Source of the DNA: a virus
Reading direction: 5' to 3' (one strand)
Virus record (IMG/VR): IMGVR_UViG_3300042939_000054
Span: 1 to 40,201 of that record
Length of the DNA: 40,201 nucleotides
A model generated the notes under the pieces. That model was not told the DNA's origin, searched no databases, and was given only the letters and a program-made list of their open reading frames with translations. How positions within the stretch are numbered: the stretch's first letter is position 1; the number at the start of each line of letters is the position of its first letter. A program made the translations under genes and the position numbers. This document shows positions 1 to 4,871 of the stretch, piece by piece.

Positions 1-14
1 AGAGAGGGACAGAG

Positions 15-218
15 ATGACGGGCAGGGAAATGGCCGGGCTGATTGGCCGAGAGTTCCTTTTGACGGTGGATGCGTTCACGATCGTTGTCACGGTGGATGA
101 TGTGAAGGTGTCCTATGGGACTCCGCGGGTGCTTGTGCAGCCGGTGGGTGGCATGGGTTCGGCGTGGGTTGCTGCTGACCGGATCAGGGAGTATGATCCC
201 TCACAGGGGTACTACTAG
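15..218 (+). CDS. Small early protein, unknown function (67 aa)
   Basis: First gene of the rightward early operon. It begins directly after a purine-rich leader (positions 1-14) of the type found before other early genes. The protein alternates hydrophobic and charged residues (IGREFLLTVDAF, VLVQPVGG), which suggests a small beta-barrel or SH3-like fold. Similar short proteins are common in actinobacteriophage early regions (recalled, not searched). No catalytic motif is visible. If the genome is circular, the promoter at 40173-40201 would read straight into it. Confidence 0.75.
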   Translation: MTGREMAGLIGREFLLTVDAFTIVVTVDDVKVSYGTPRVLVQPVGGMGSAWVAADRIREYDPSQGYY

Positions 219-231
219 GTCTCTAGTCTGT

Positions 232-254
232 CCCACGGTCCTCGTGCCCGTGGG
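232..254 (+). promoter_or_regulatory. Hairpin in first early intergenic gap
   Basis: A perfect 7-bp stem, CCCACGG with CCGTGGG, encloses a 9-base loop in the 76-base gap between the first two genes. No T-run follows, so it is either a weak terminator or processing site, or part of the leader of the next gene. Confidence 0.5.
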
Positions 255-294
255 GCGGGCGGGATATCTAGGTCCCAGAGAGAGAGGGAGTGTC

Positions 295-462
295 GTGAGG
301 GTTCGCGTATCGTTCACGGTTGAGGTCGATCAGAAGGCTTGGGCTGACGCCTATGGCATGGACAATGACGCTGGGGATATTCGCGCTGACGTGAATGCCT
401 GGGCGTACCACGGTATTCTTAGCCATATCGAACAGAACGGATTAGGGCCCGTACAGTCCTAG
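295..462 (+). CDS. Small early protein, unknown function (55 aa)
   Basis: The GTG at 295 is chosen because it follows the purine tract AGAGAGAGGGAG; an open frame extends further upstream but only over non-coding sequence and the previous gene. The pattern VSFTVEVDQKAWADAYG followed by an acidic helix resembles a recurrent family of actinobacteriophage small proteins (recalled, not searched). No function is known to me. A strong hairpin follows at 476-500. Confidence 0.65.
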   Translation: MRVRVSFTVEVDQKAWADAYGMDNDAGDIRADVNAWAYHGILSHIEQNGLGPVQS

Positions 463-475
463 TTGCCTAGTCTCG

Positions 476-500
476 CCCTCAGGGTGCTACGCTCTGAGGG
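476..500 (+). terminator. Hairpin after the 55-aa early gene
   Basis: CCCTCAG (476-482) pairs perfectly with CTGAGGG (494-500). Three further inner pairs (two G-U) leave a 5-base loop. There is no T-tract, so termination would have to be by a U-tract-independent mechanism; otherwise it is the first hairpin of a structured non-coding RNA. Confidence 0.45.
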
Positions 501-540
501 TGGGGCAGGGTGCCTAGCCCTAATAGACTGCCGGAGGTGA

Positions 541-646
541 CTAGGGTCGCTCCCTAGCCCAATGGACCGCCCGCCAGAGTTGGCCGGACTTAGGTTCGGG
601 AGGGTGCAAGTCCCTCGCGGGTGGCGATAGTGGGAAACTCCCACTA
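541..646 (+). ncRNA. Densely structured non-coding region with a tRNA-like three-way junction
   Basis: No gene is visible between 463 and 666. The stretch folds as successive hairpins: 541-557 (CTAGGG/CCCTAG); then a three-way junction closed by 568-574 with 617-623 (one G-U); inside it a 6-bp hairpin at 584-599 and a 5-bp/7-base-loop hairpin at 600-616 shaped like a T-arm (loop TGCAAGT); then an 8-bp hairpin at 628-646. The closed unit resembles a tRNA lacking its D-arm, but the loop is not the canonical TTC form and there is no CCA end. It could instead be a long structured leader of the gene at 667. The function is unknown. Confidence 0.4.
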
Positions 647-666
647 GACAGAGAGAGGACAGACAG
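628..666 (+). promoter_or_regulatory. Early-gene leader module: hairpin, CTAGA, purine tract
   Basis: TAGTGGGA (628-635) and TCCCACTA (639-646) form a perfect 8-bp hairpin. CTAGACAGAGAGAGG follows immediately and serves as the ribosome-binding stretch for the ATG at 667. The same arrangement recurs at 1273-1313 and 2306-2341. Confidence 0.6.
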
Positions 667-924
667 ATGGAGCGCATCGGAGTGTGGACCCGCTACTATG
701 GTCCTACTAATCATCGTGGGTCCCGTATCCGCGTGACGTGGGGGGGTAGTAGTGTGACTGTCCCCTATGATCATGGCGCGCATAACGCTAACGAGAGTGC
801 CGTGCGTGAGGCTCTCACCGGGTGGGGCAGGGAGGTTGTCTCGTTGGAGAGTGTGGCGCCTACGGAGTCGCGTCAAGGTACTGTGTATCTGGTGACGCTT
901 GCTGACCGGATGGTGACGGCATGA
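667..924 (+). CDS. Small early protein, unknown function (85 aa)
   Basis: Starts at an ATG after the leader module. The N-terminal motif TRYYGPTNHRGSRIRVTW and the following VTVPYDH resemble a family of short proteins widespread in actinobacterial phages and plasmids, with no assigned function that I know of. It contains no cysteines or membrane segment. Its stop overlaps the next start (ATGA at 921-924), implying translational coupling. Confidence 0.75.
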   Translation: MERIGVWTRYYGPTNHRGSRIRVTWGGSSVTVPYDHGAHNANESAVREALTGWGREVVSLESVAPTESRQGTVYLVTLADRMVTA

Positions 925-1070
925 TTACGTGCACCACATGTGGAACGGACACAGACAGGCTAGAACTATTTCCCGGTGACGTGTGCCTAGCGTGTTGGGC
1001 GGATAGTCCCGAGGGTAGGCGTATGCCTACGGCACAGGAGTTAGTGTCAATGTGGGGAGGTGGGCGATGA
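921..1070 (+). CDS. Mini zinc-ribbon protein (49 aa)
   Basis: ATG overlaps the previous stop, and its own TGA overlaps the next ATG at 1067. The protein has two CxxC pairs, C4/C7 and C22/C25, the spacing expected of a one-site zinc ribbon, followed by a short acidic and arginine-containing tail. Small zinc ribbons can bind nucleic acid or modulate host proteins; which applies here cannot be told. Two coupled overlaps and the regular cysteine pattern support a real gene. Confidence 0.7.
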   Translation: MITCTTCGTDTDRLELFPGDVCLACWADSPEGRRMPTAQELVSMWGGGR

Positions 1071-1234
1071 CTGACCGTAGAATGTACCGGGTGACGTTGC
1101 GTGCTGATGGTGGCACGTTCCCCCGCATTATCGTTAGTGCCACTAGTGAGGATGACGCTATCGTGCAGGCTTGCAATATCGAACTAGCACCGCGCCGTAG
1201 CGTGCTTAGTGTGGAAGAGTATTCGGGAGTGTAG
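1067..1234 (+). CDS. Small early protein, unknown function (55 aa)
   Basis: The ATG at 1067 is preferred over an upstream in-frame start at 1052 because it forms an ATGA overlap with the preceding stop. The sequence (MYRVTLRADGG, IIVSATSEDDAIVQACN) suggests a beta-alpha fold in which a strand is followed by a helix containing SEDDA, a pattern frequent in tiny phage proteins. No function is recognisable. It ends 79 bases before the next gene, in a gap filled by two hairpins. Confidence 0.7.
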   Translation: MTDRRMYRVTLRADGGTFPRIIVSATSEDDAIVQACNIELAPRRSVLSVEEYSGV

Positions 1235-1237
1235 TGT

Positions 1238-1273
1238 CATGGTGCCTACCATCATGGTATGGTGGGCATCATG
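1238..1273 (+). promoter_or_regulatory. 15-bp hairpin in early intergenic gap
   Basis: A stem of 15 bp including two G-U pairs joins 1238-1252 and 1259-1273, with loop CATGGT. It sits only four bases after the stop of the 55-aa gene. No T-run follows; it may end or protect the upstream transcript or act with the leader hairpin beside it. Confidence 0.5.
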
Positions 1274-1313
1274 GTGGGACAGTCTCACCTAGACAGAGAG
1301 AAAGGGTAGGACA
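1273..1313 (+). promoter_or_regulatory. Early-gene leader module: hairpin, CTAGA, purine tract
   Basis: GGTGGGA (1273-1279) pairs with TCTCACC (1283-1289) around loop CAG. CTAGACAGAGAGAAAGG follows and leads to the ATG at 1314. Same layout as at 628-666 and 2306-2341. The central GGGACAGTC-type core also makes it a candidate protein-binding inverted repeat. Confidence 0.6.
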
Positions 1314-1556
1314 ATGAACGACGAACCCAAGGTGCATTTCTTCGGGGCGAGCATCGAACTAACTATTAAGGATGCGCTTCGCATGATCTCTGCGCTCTCA
1401 TCAGTTGCGAACTCCGGTGAACAAATGAATATCAAAATATACAACGAGAAAGAGGCCGAGATAACTTTCGGTCCTTTCCCTCACATGAATCTTCCCGTTG
1501 TTGATGTTGCCTACCATTTCAATGATCCGTTCATTGACCCTGAGGATGGTGAGTGA
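1314..1556 (+). CDS. Small early protein, unknown function (80 aa)
   Basis: ATG follows the leader module and an AAAGGGTAGG ribosome-binding stretch. The protein is acidic, with a central helix (IKDALRMISALSSV) and strands on either side (KVHFFGASIEL, AEITFGPFP), and ends in an acidic tail. No family is recognised. The stop overlaps the next ATG in TGATG at 1554-1558. Confidence 0.75.
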   Translation: MNDEPKVHFFGASIELTIKDALRMISALSSVANSGEQMNIKIYNEKEAEITFGPFPHMNLPVVDVAYHFNDPFIDPEDGE

Positions 1557-1669
1557 TGGTGGCGTGGTGCTGTGGAATGTGCTACGGGTTGCAGGTTAGT
1601 CTCGCATGGTTGCCTAGCCTGACGTGTCGTGAGTGCGGATCGAAACTACAATGGCGCAAGCCTAACTAG
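1556..1669 (+). CDS. Mini zinc-ribbon protein (37 aa)
   Basis: Very short gene beginning inside the previous stop (TGATG). Two cysteine pairs, C6/C9 and C24/C27, make a zinc-knuckle pattern, and the C-terminus is basic (KLQWRKPN). The stop codon TAG is itself part of the CTAGA element that begins the leader of the next gene. Coupling and cysteine spacing are the only support. Confidence 0.6.
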   Translation: MVAWCCGMCYGLQVSLAWLPSLTCRECGSKLQWRKPN

Positions 1670-1682
1670 AAAGGATAGAAAG

Positions 1683-1934
1683 ATGGGTACTATTACAACG
1701 TTCGGACCATTCGCTAGTGATGCTGGTCGCGCCGAGATGGCGTGGGAGAATCATGGTGGCGATACCGTCATCATCACCGACATACATGGTGGCAAGACTA
1801 AGTGCATAGTAGAGAGTTTGAGTAGGACACCAGATGATGAGCCGTTGCTGGTGGTGAGTGTGCTACCGTTGACCGGTAAGTTTGATTACATGTTTGCTTC
1901 GGATATTGTGCAGATAGAAACGGTTGGTGCGTGA
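1683..1934 (+). CDS. Small early protein, unknown function (83 aa)
   Basis: The ATG at 1683 is chosen over an upstream in-frame start at 1629 because the latter lies inside the zinc-ribbon gene, while 1683 follows AAAGGATAGAAAG. The predicted fold is mainly beta strands (DTVIITDIHGG, LLVVSVLPLTGKF) with a C-terminal DYMFASDIVQIE, as in small SH3-like barrels. Function unknown. The stop overlaps the next start in TGATG. Confidence 0.7.
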   Translation: MGTITTFGPFASDAGRAEMAWENHGGDTVIITDIHGGKTKCIVESLSRTPDDEPLLVVSVLPLTGKFDYMFASDIVQIETVGA

Positions 1935-2101
1935 TGGGTACGTGGGCCGACGATTTGGACATGATGGTGCGCCAACAGACACCATGCCACGAGTGTGGTG
2001 AGACGTTGGTGCGTGACGCTACCGTGTGCGAGGAATGCGGTACGCTAGTGCCGCAGGAATCATGGTTCATGCCAGACAGAGTGGAGGAATACTATGAATA
2101 A
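1934..2101 (+). CDS. Mini zinc-ribbon protein (55 aa)
   Basis: Begins within the previous stop (TGATG at 1932-1936). Cysteine pairs C18/C21 (CHECG) and C32/C35 (CEECG) form a regular zinc ribbon of the double CxxCG type. The N-terminal helix and C-terminal acidic tail (RVEEYYE) flank it. The 3' end overlaps the next gene by 8 bases. Confidence 0.7.
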   Translation: MGTWADDLDMMVRQQTPCHECGETLVRDATVCEECGTLVPQESWFMPDRVEEYYE

Positions 2102-2237
2102 CAATGCCCCGAGCGTATGGGACCTACCATTACCCGCATGTATCGAATGCGAGGGTGCGTTAGATGATCCGCGTGATGATTTGTGTGTGACGTGTGCCAT
2201 ATTAGAGAGGATGGTGAGTAGCGGTGAGGTTGACTGA
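2094..2237 (+). CDS. Mini zinc-ribbon protein (47 aa)
   Basis: ATG at 2094 lies 8-12 bases after GTGGAGGAAT, a good ribosome-binding site placed inside the previous gene. Pairs C16/C19 (CIEC) and C31/C34 (CVTC) again form a compact zinc-binding unit; the rest is acidic. It is a third distinct CxxC protein within 1.3 kb. Confidence 0.65.
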   Translation: MNNNAPSVWDLPLPACIECEGALDDPRDDLCVTCAILERMVSSGEVD

Positions 2238-2325
2238 TCGTGGGAAGTTTGTGGTGACCATGTTTGTGTTGCTTGTGTTCATTGGTGTGTGCTATGTTGA
2301 GAGTGTCGGGACAGTCCCGAACTAG
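2224..2325 (+). CDS. Tiny single-span membrane protein (33 aa)
   Basis: A GTG start within the end of the previous gene gives a peptide with a basic N-terminus (RLTDRGK) and one hydrophobic segment (FVVTMFVLLVFIGVCYV, about residues 9-25). A positive-inside single-span topology is likely. Its last codons form the hairpin of the next leader module and its TAG stop supplies the CTAGA element. It is too short for family assignment; it may be an early host-membrane effector. Confidence 0.5.
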   Translation: MRLTDRGKFVVTMFVLLVFIGVCYVESVGTVPN

Positions 2326-2341
2326 AGAGAGGATTAGATAG
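2306..2341 (+). promoter_or_regulatory. Early-gene leader module: hairpin, CTAGA, purine tract
   Basis: TCGGGA (2306-2311) and TCCCGA (2315-2320) form a perfect hairpin with loop CAG. CTAGAGAGAGGATTAG follows before the ATG at 2342. Unlike the copies at 628 and 1273, this one lies within the 3' end of a coding sequence. Confidence 0.6.
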
Positions 2342-2509
2342 ATGGAAACTGTAGATCATGTGTGCTGGATTGATGACACGTACTGTTCTGACTGTGGACC
2401 CATCACAACGCCATTGTTGGATGGTGAAGCGGCGATGCGTAGGTTCATTTACGAGTTCGCTGATGTATTCAATGTGACGTTGGAACGTCAACACAAGGGA
2501 GATAAGTAA
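2342..2509 (+). CDS. Small cysteine-containing early protein (55 aa)
   Basis: ATG follows the leader module. C8, C15 and C18 (CSDCG) with H6 could bind one zinc ion, so this is probably another degenerate member of the mini zinc-binding group. The second half is a predicted helix (AAMRRFIYEFADVFNV). The TAA stop overlaps the next ATG (TAATG at 2507-2511). Confidence 0.65.
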   Translation: METVDHVCWIDDTYCSDCGPITTPLLDGEAAMRRFIYEFADVFNVTLERQHKGDK

Positions 2510-2739
2510 TGAATATCGAAGTGGAAGTTTGCGTTGGCTCCGACCCATTCGTTGTTTGTTGTTACATGGATGAGTTTGCGAGCATTGGTAGAAAGAAATT
2601 CATTGACATCGGTAAGTTTGAGTACGAGTGGTTCGATAACTTTCTTACCCGCGATGACCTAATAGAGTTGGCTGGTGCGTTAGTGTTCATCGCTGACCAC
2701 ATTCCAGAAACTACAGAGAATGAGGAGACAGGTGAGTAG
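2509..2739 (+). CDS. Small acidic early protein (76 aa)
   Basis: Coupled to the previous gene through TAATG. It contains a strand-rich N-terminal half (IEVEVCVGSDPFVVCCYM) and a helical C-terminal half (RDDLIELAGALVFIADHI), then an acidic tail. No recognisable family. The 3' end overlaps the next gene. Confidence 0.7.
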   Translation: MNIEVEVCVGSDPFVVCCYMDEFASIGRKKFIDIGKFEYEWFDNFLTRDDLIELAGALVFIADHIPETTENEETGE

Positions 2740-2947
2740 GGCAGAGGAAACATACGTCACGCAACTATTGGCACGAACCATGCACCGCGCATGGTGTGCA
2801 CACAATGGTCACAAGCCTAGACCGTGGCCGTACTCCGACCCTGGTTCGCAAGACTATGCACGCATAGCGGTGCGCTACCTTGGGTATGAACCGAACGCGA
2901 TCAAGGACCTGGAGGATGACTTGGTGGATGCGGGTGACACGCTGTGA
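2732..2947 (+). CDS. Small early protein, unknown function (71 aa)
   Basis: I prefer the GTG at 2732, which is 4-6 bases after GAGGAG; an ATG at 2720 in the same frame lacks a ribosome-binding site and would add four residues. The sequence is mostly helical (AEETYVTQLLARTMHRAW, YARIAVRYLGYEPNAIKDLEDDL). No function recognised. Its TGA overlaps the next GTG (GTGA at 2944-2947). Confidence 0.65.
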   Translation: MSRAEETYVTQLLARTMHRAWCAHNGHKPRPWPYSDPGSQDYARIAVRYLGYEPNAIKDLEDDLVDAGDTL

Positions 2948-3081
2948 TCAGGGTGACTGTGTACGGTGGTGCGAACCCTGAGTTTCACCATTTCGATACT
3001 GACGAGGATGCTTTGACGTGGCTTGTGCGTAACACGAGTGACACGATCCGTGAAATGTCGGTTAGTGTGGTGGCACGATGA
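2944..3081 (+). CDS. Tiny early protein (45 aa)
   Basis: A GTG start sits in GTGA with the preceding stop, and ATGA joins it to the WhiB-like gene that follows. The predicted fold is a strand, a helix (EDALTWLVRNTSDTIREM) and a strand. No motif indicates a function. The double coupling is the main support for it being translated. Confidence 0.6.
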   Translation: MIRVTVYGGANPEFHHFDTDEDALTWLVRNTSDTIREMSVSVVAR

Positions 3082-3311
3082 GGTTTGAGGACGTGAAGTG
3101 GCAGCAAGCAGCGTGTATTGGTACGGATACGGAGTCGTTCTATCCGTCGAATGGTATCCCAATCAAGACTGTTTCTAAGATATGCCAGGATTGCCCCATC
3201 TTGTCTGACTGTGCCGCATATGCCCTAGAACATGAGCGTTACGGCTATTGGGGTGGTATGTCGGAGTATGCCCGGTTCCGTGCGAGAAAGAGGACACGCT
3301 ATGCGGCCTAG
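3078..3311 (+). CDS. WhiB-like iron-sulfur transcription factor
   Basis: The 77-residue protein carries all four cluster cysteines in WhiB spacing: C13, C36, C39 and C45 (C-x22-C-x2-C-x5-C). It also has the preceding W8-x3-AAC, the FYP motif and the G-Y-W-G-G turn (56-60), then a basic C-terminal tail (RFRARKRTRY) for DNA contact. WhiB-like (Wbl) proteins bind a [4Fe-4S] cluster and act with the actinobacterial primary sigma factor. A phage copy most likely retunes host or phage promoters. The Y in place of the usual V or I in the turn is a minor deviation. It overlaps its upstream neighbour by ATGA and the next gene by 11 bases. Confidence 0.93.
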   Translation: MRFEDVKWQQAACIGTDTESFYPSNGIPIKTVSKICQDCPILSDCAAYALEHERYGYWGGMSEYARFRARKRTRYAA

Positions 3312-3579
3312 AGCAGCAGAAATACGAGCCATCACAGCGTTGCTGGACCAAGAGTGGGACAACGTGGACGACCTAGCATCCACTCTCATATCGGAAGTGT
3401 TCGGTATGGCTGAGAAACGTGACAAGTGGTGCGTCATCATGCAAGACCCACGCTTAGGCGTGTTCACGTACGGACCGTACGATACGGAGAACCAGGCGAG
3501 GAAGGCTATCGGGAAGAGTATAGTGTCCCCAGGGCCGGAGCCTGCGAAGGCTATCATCCGACGAATACAGGAGGCATGA
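3301..3579 (+). CDS. Early protein, unknown function (92 aa)
   Basis: The ATG at 3301 overlaps the end of the WhiB-like gene; a longer upstream extension is rejected because it would run over that gene. The protein has an N-terminal helix (ITALLDQEWDNVDDLASTLISEVFGMAEKR-type composition, spanning about residues 10-38) and a strand-rich middle (WCVIMQDPRLGVFTYGPYDT). The latter is of a type seen in small phage proteins that describe a folded alpha/beta unit. No function assigned. Confidence 0.7.
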   Translation: MRPRAAEIRAITALLDQEWDNVDDLASTLISEVFGMAEKRDKWCVIMQDPRLGVFTYGPYDTENQARKAIGKSIVSPGPEPAKAIIRRIQEA

Positions 3580-3959
3580 TGCTAGAAGCACTATTCATGG
3601 TGCCGAGTACTGACATACCGAAGTATGAGGTTCCTGCCGTGTACCGTGAGTACGAGAAGTGCGTGGCGAAACGTGAATCGAACGGTCGCCCTGAGGCCGT
3701 GTCACCTAGCGGCAAGTATCGTGGCATGTTCCAGTTCGATGAAGAGTTGAAGGATGGCACGACGTGGCACATTGTTGATTGGTTGGCGACGTGGCACCCG
3801 CAGCCACGTAAGTATGCTGCCGTGTTGCGTGACACACCCATGAACAAGTGGCCTAAGCAAGTGCAGCGTGCAGCGTTCGTTGCTGTGCTTGATGGTCACG
3901 ATAAGGGTAAGCGTTGGGCTGGTAAGGCACACTTCGACTTCGGGAACCGGTCATGTTGA
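3576..3959 (+). CDS. Lysozyme-like transglycosylase (RPF/SLT-type fold)
   Basis: The segment CVAKRESNGRPEAVSPSG followed by YRGMFQF matches the active-site region of lysozyme-like lytic transglycosylases and resuscitation-promoting-factor domains. E34 in RESNG is the predicted catalytic glutamate. The 127-residue protein is essentially just this domain; there is no signal peptide or cell-wall-binding part. A strong AGGAGG at 3569-3574 fits a start at 3576 or, better spaced, 3579. It lies in the early block, far from the holin and M15 endolysin genes at 14.8-15.7 kb. It could be a second lysin, a virion-delivered muralytic enzyme, or a host-wall-modifying early factor. Confidence 0.7.
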   Translation: MMLEALFMVPSTDIPKYEVPAVYREYEKCVAKRESNGRPEAVSPSGKYRGMFQFDEELKDGTTWHIVDWLATWHPQPRKYAAVLRDTPMNKWPKQVQRAAFVAVLDGHDKGKRWAGKAHFDFGNRSC

Positions 3960-4255
3960 GATTCAACAAGCGCCAAAAACCGTTGAAAAATAAGGGTTTT
4001 TCGCACCCTCTCCCGTGGATGCAGCATTTGTTGGAGAGTGATGACCGCTCCGACTATCGTGGTGTACCCACGTACGTGTGCCCGTGCGGGTATGACATGT
4101 TCCTGATCGCTGCCGTGTTCGATGGTGACACGCAGGAACCAGGCATGTACCTACTGGATGGTGTGTGCTGCCATTGTGGTGCACTCGTGACTGTCCCGTG
4201 CCCCGCTGATGGGCCTGACCCGCTGGAGGTGAACGATGACATGTCGTTCCTGTGA
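3953..4255 (+). CDS. Cysteine-rich zinc-ribbon protein (100 aa)
   Basis: ATG overlaps the previous gene by 7 bases. Cysteine pairs CPCG (about residues 43-45) and CCHCG (about 72-75), plus a later VPCPAD, indicate at least one structural zinc site. The N-terminus is strongly basic (RFNKRQKPLKNK), suggesting nucleic-acid contact. No family recognised. Confidence 0.65.
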   Translation: MLRFNKRQKPLKNKGFSHPLPWMQHLLESDDRSDYRGVPTYVCPCGYDMFLIAAVFDGDTQEPGMYLLDGVCCHCGALVTVPCPADGPDPLEVNDDMSFL

Positions 4256-4406
4256 TACGGCAAACCTTATCAACGAACGTGGCATCGCACACATCGGTAA
4301 GGGTGAGGTGCGTGCTGCCGAGACTGCGTTCACGCAGGCGGAGTTCATGCACGATGAGTGTTTGGGTAAATGTGATTGTCCTCATGCGATAGGGAAGGGT
4401 GAATAG
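4236..4406 (+). CDS. Small cysteine-rich protein (56 aa)
   Basis: ATG at 4236 follows CTGGAGGTGAACG, an excellent ribosome-binding site inside the preceding gene. C3/C6 (CRSC) at the N-terminus and C42/C46/C48 with H50 near the C-terminus (CLGKCDCPH) form a probable zinc site either side of a helix (AAETAFTQAEFMHDE). Function unknown. Confidence 0.65.
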   Translation: MTCRSCDTANLINERGIAHIGKGEVRAAETAFTQAEFMHDECLGKCDCPHAIGKGE

Positions 4407-4408
4407 TT

Positions 4409-4699
4409 GTGGCTGCTGTGAAACTGAATGGGTTTGCTACTGCAAGCATGGATGTGGAGAATGTGGGTGATTTGCGTAGGTTTGTGGAGTGGTGTGACAG
4501 GTACAAGATCAGTGACACTGCCGTGGTGGACGCGAATGGCCCCGTGTACCTGGAGTTGGCTGACTCCACGCTGGGTGCGATTGTGGAAATGATCCAGTGT
4601 GGTGAGCATATCCCACCGGATGATGGTTGGGATGTTGTGATCAACACACACAAGCATGATAACGTTGATCGTTATGGTGATGAGGCGAGGCCGGAGTGA
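4409..4699 (+). CDS. Early protein, unknown function (96 aa)
   Basis: The GTG at 4409 is preceded by GGGAAGGGTGAATAG. The sequence suggests an alpha/beta fold (DLRRFVEWCDRYKI, AVVDANGPVYLELAD, LGAIVEMIQCG). No catalytic residues stand out. The stop overlaps the next GTG (GTGA at 4696-4699). Confidence 0.65.
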   Translation: MAAVKLNGFATASMDVENVGDLRRFVEWCDRYKISDTAVVDANGPVYLELADSTLGAIVEMIQCGEHIPPDDGWDVVINTHKHDNVDRYGDEARPE

Positions 4700-4785
4700 A
4701 AGAGTTCTATGGTAAATGGAAGTTCTCTAAGAAACGTGGAGCGTGGATATGGAAGTGGAAGAAACGGAAGATGAGGAAGCCGTGA
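4696..4785 (+). CDS. Tiny lysine/tryptophan-rich peptide (29 aa)
   Basis: GTGA overlaps link this frame to both neighbours. The peptide is very basic and aromatic (KEFYGKWKFSKKRG, WIWKWKKRKMRK), like a nucleic-acid- or membrane-binding cationic peptide. Support rests on coupling only. Confidence 0.45.
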   Translation: MKEFYGKWKFSKKRGAWIWKWKKRKMRKP

Positions 4786-4871
4786 AGATAGACTGGATGA
4801 TTGTGCTTGCCACTGTGGGTGTGATCGCGTCCCTCGTGGGTGTGTCCGCATTGTTCATGGTGCAACCATGA
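4782..4871 (+). CDS. Tiny membrane peptide (29 aa)
   Basis: A GTG start in GTGA with the previous stop, and a stop inside the ATGA that starts the glycosyltransferase gene. Nearly the whole peptide is one hydrophobic span (WMIVLATVGVIASLVGVSAL). It may be a small membrane effector or simply a coupling cistron for the glycosyltransferase downstream. Confidence 0.5.
   Translation: MKIDWMIVLATVGVIASLVGVSALFMVQP

Noticed and set aside
594-624. Cobalamin riboswitch suggested by GGTGCAAGTCC
   Set aside because: Only this loop-like motif matches; the rest of the conserved core is not found and the downstream gene has no link to cobalamin.
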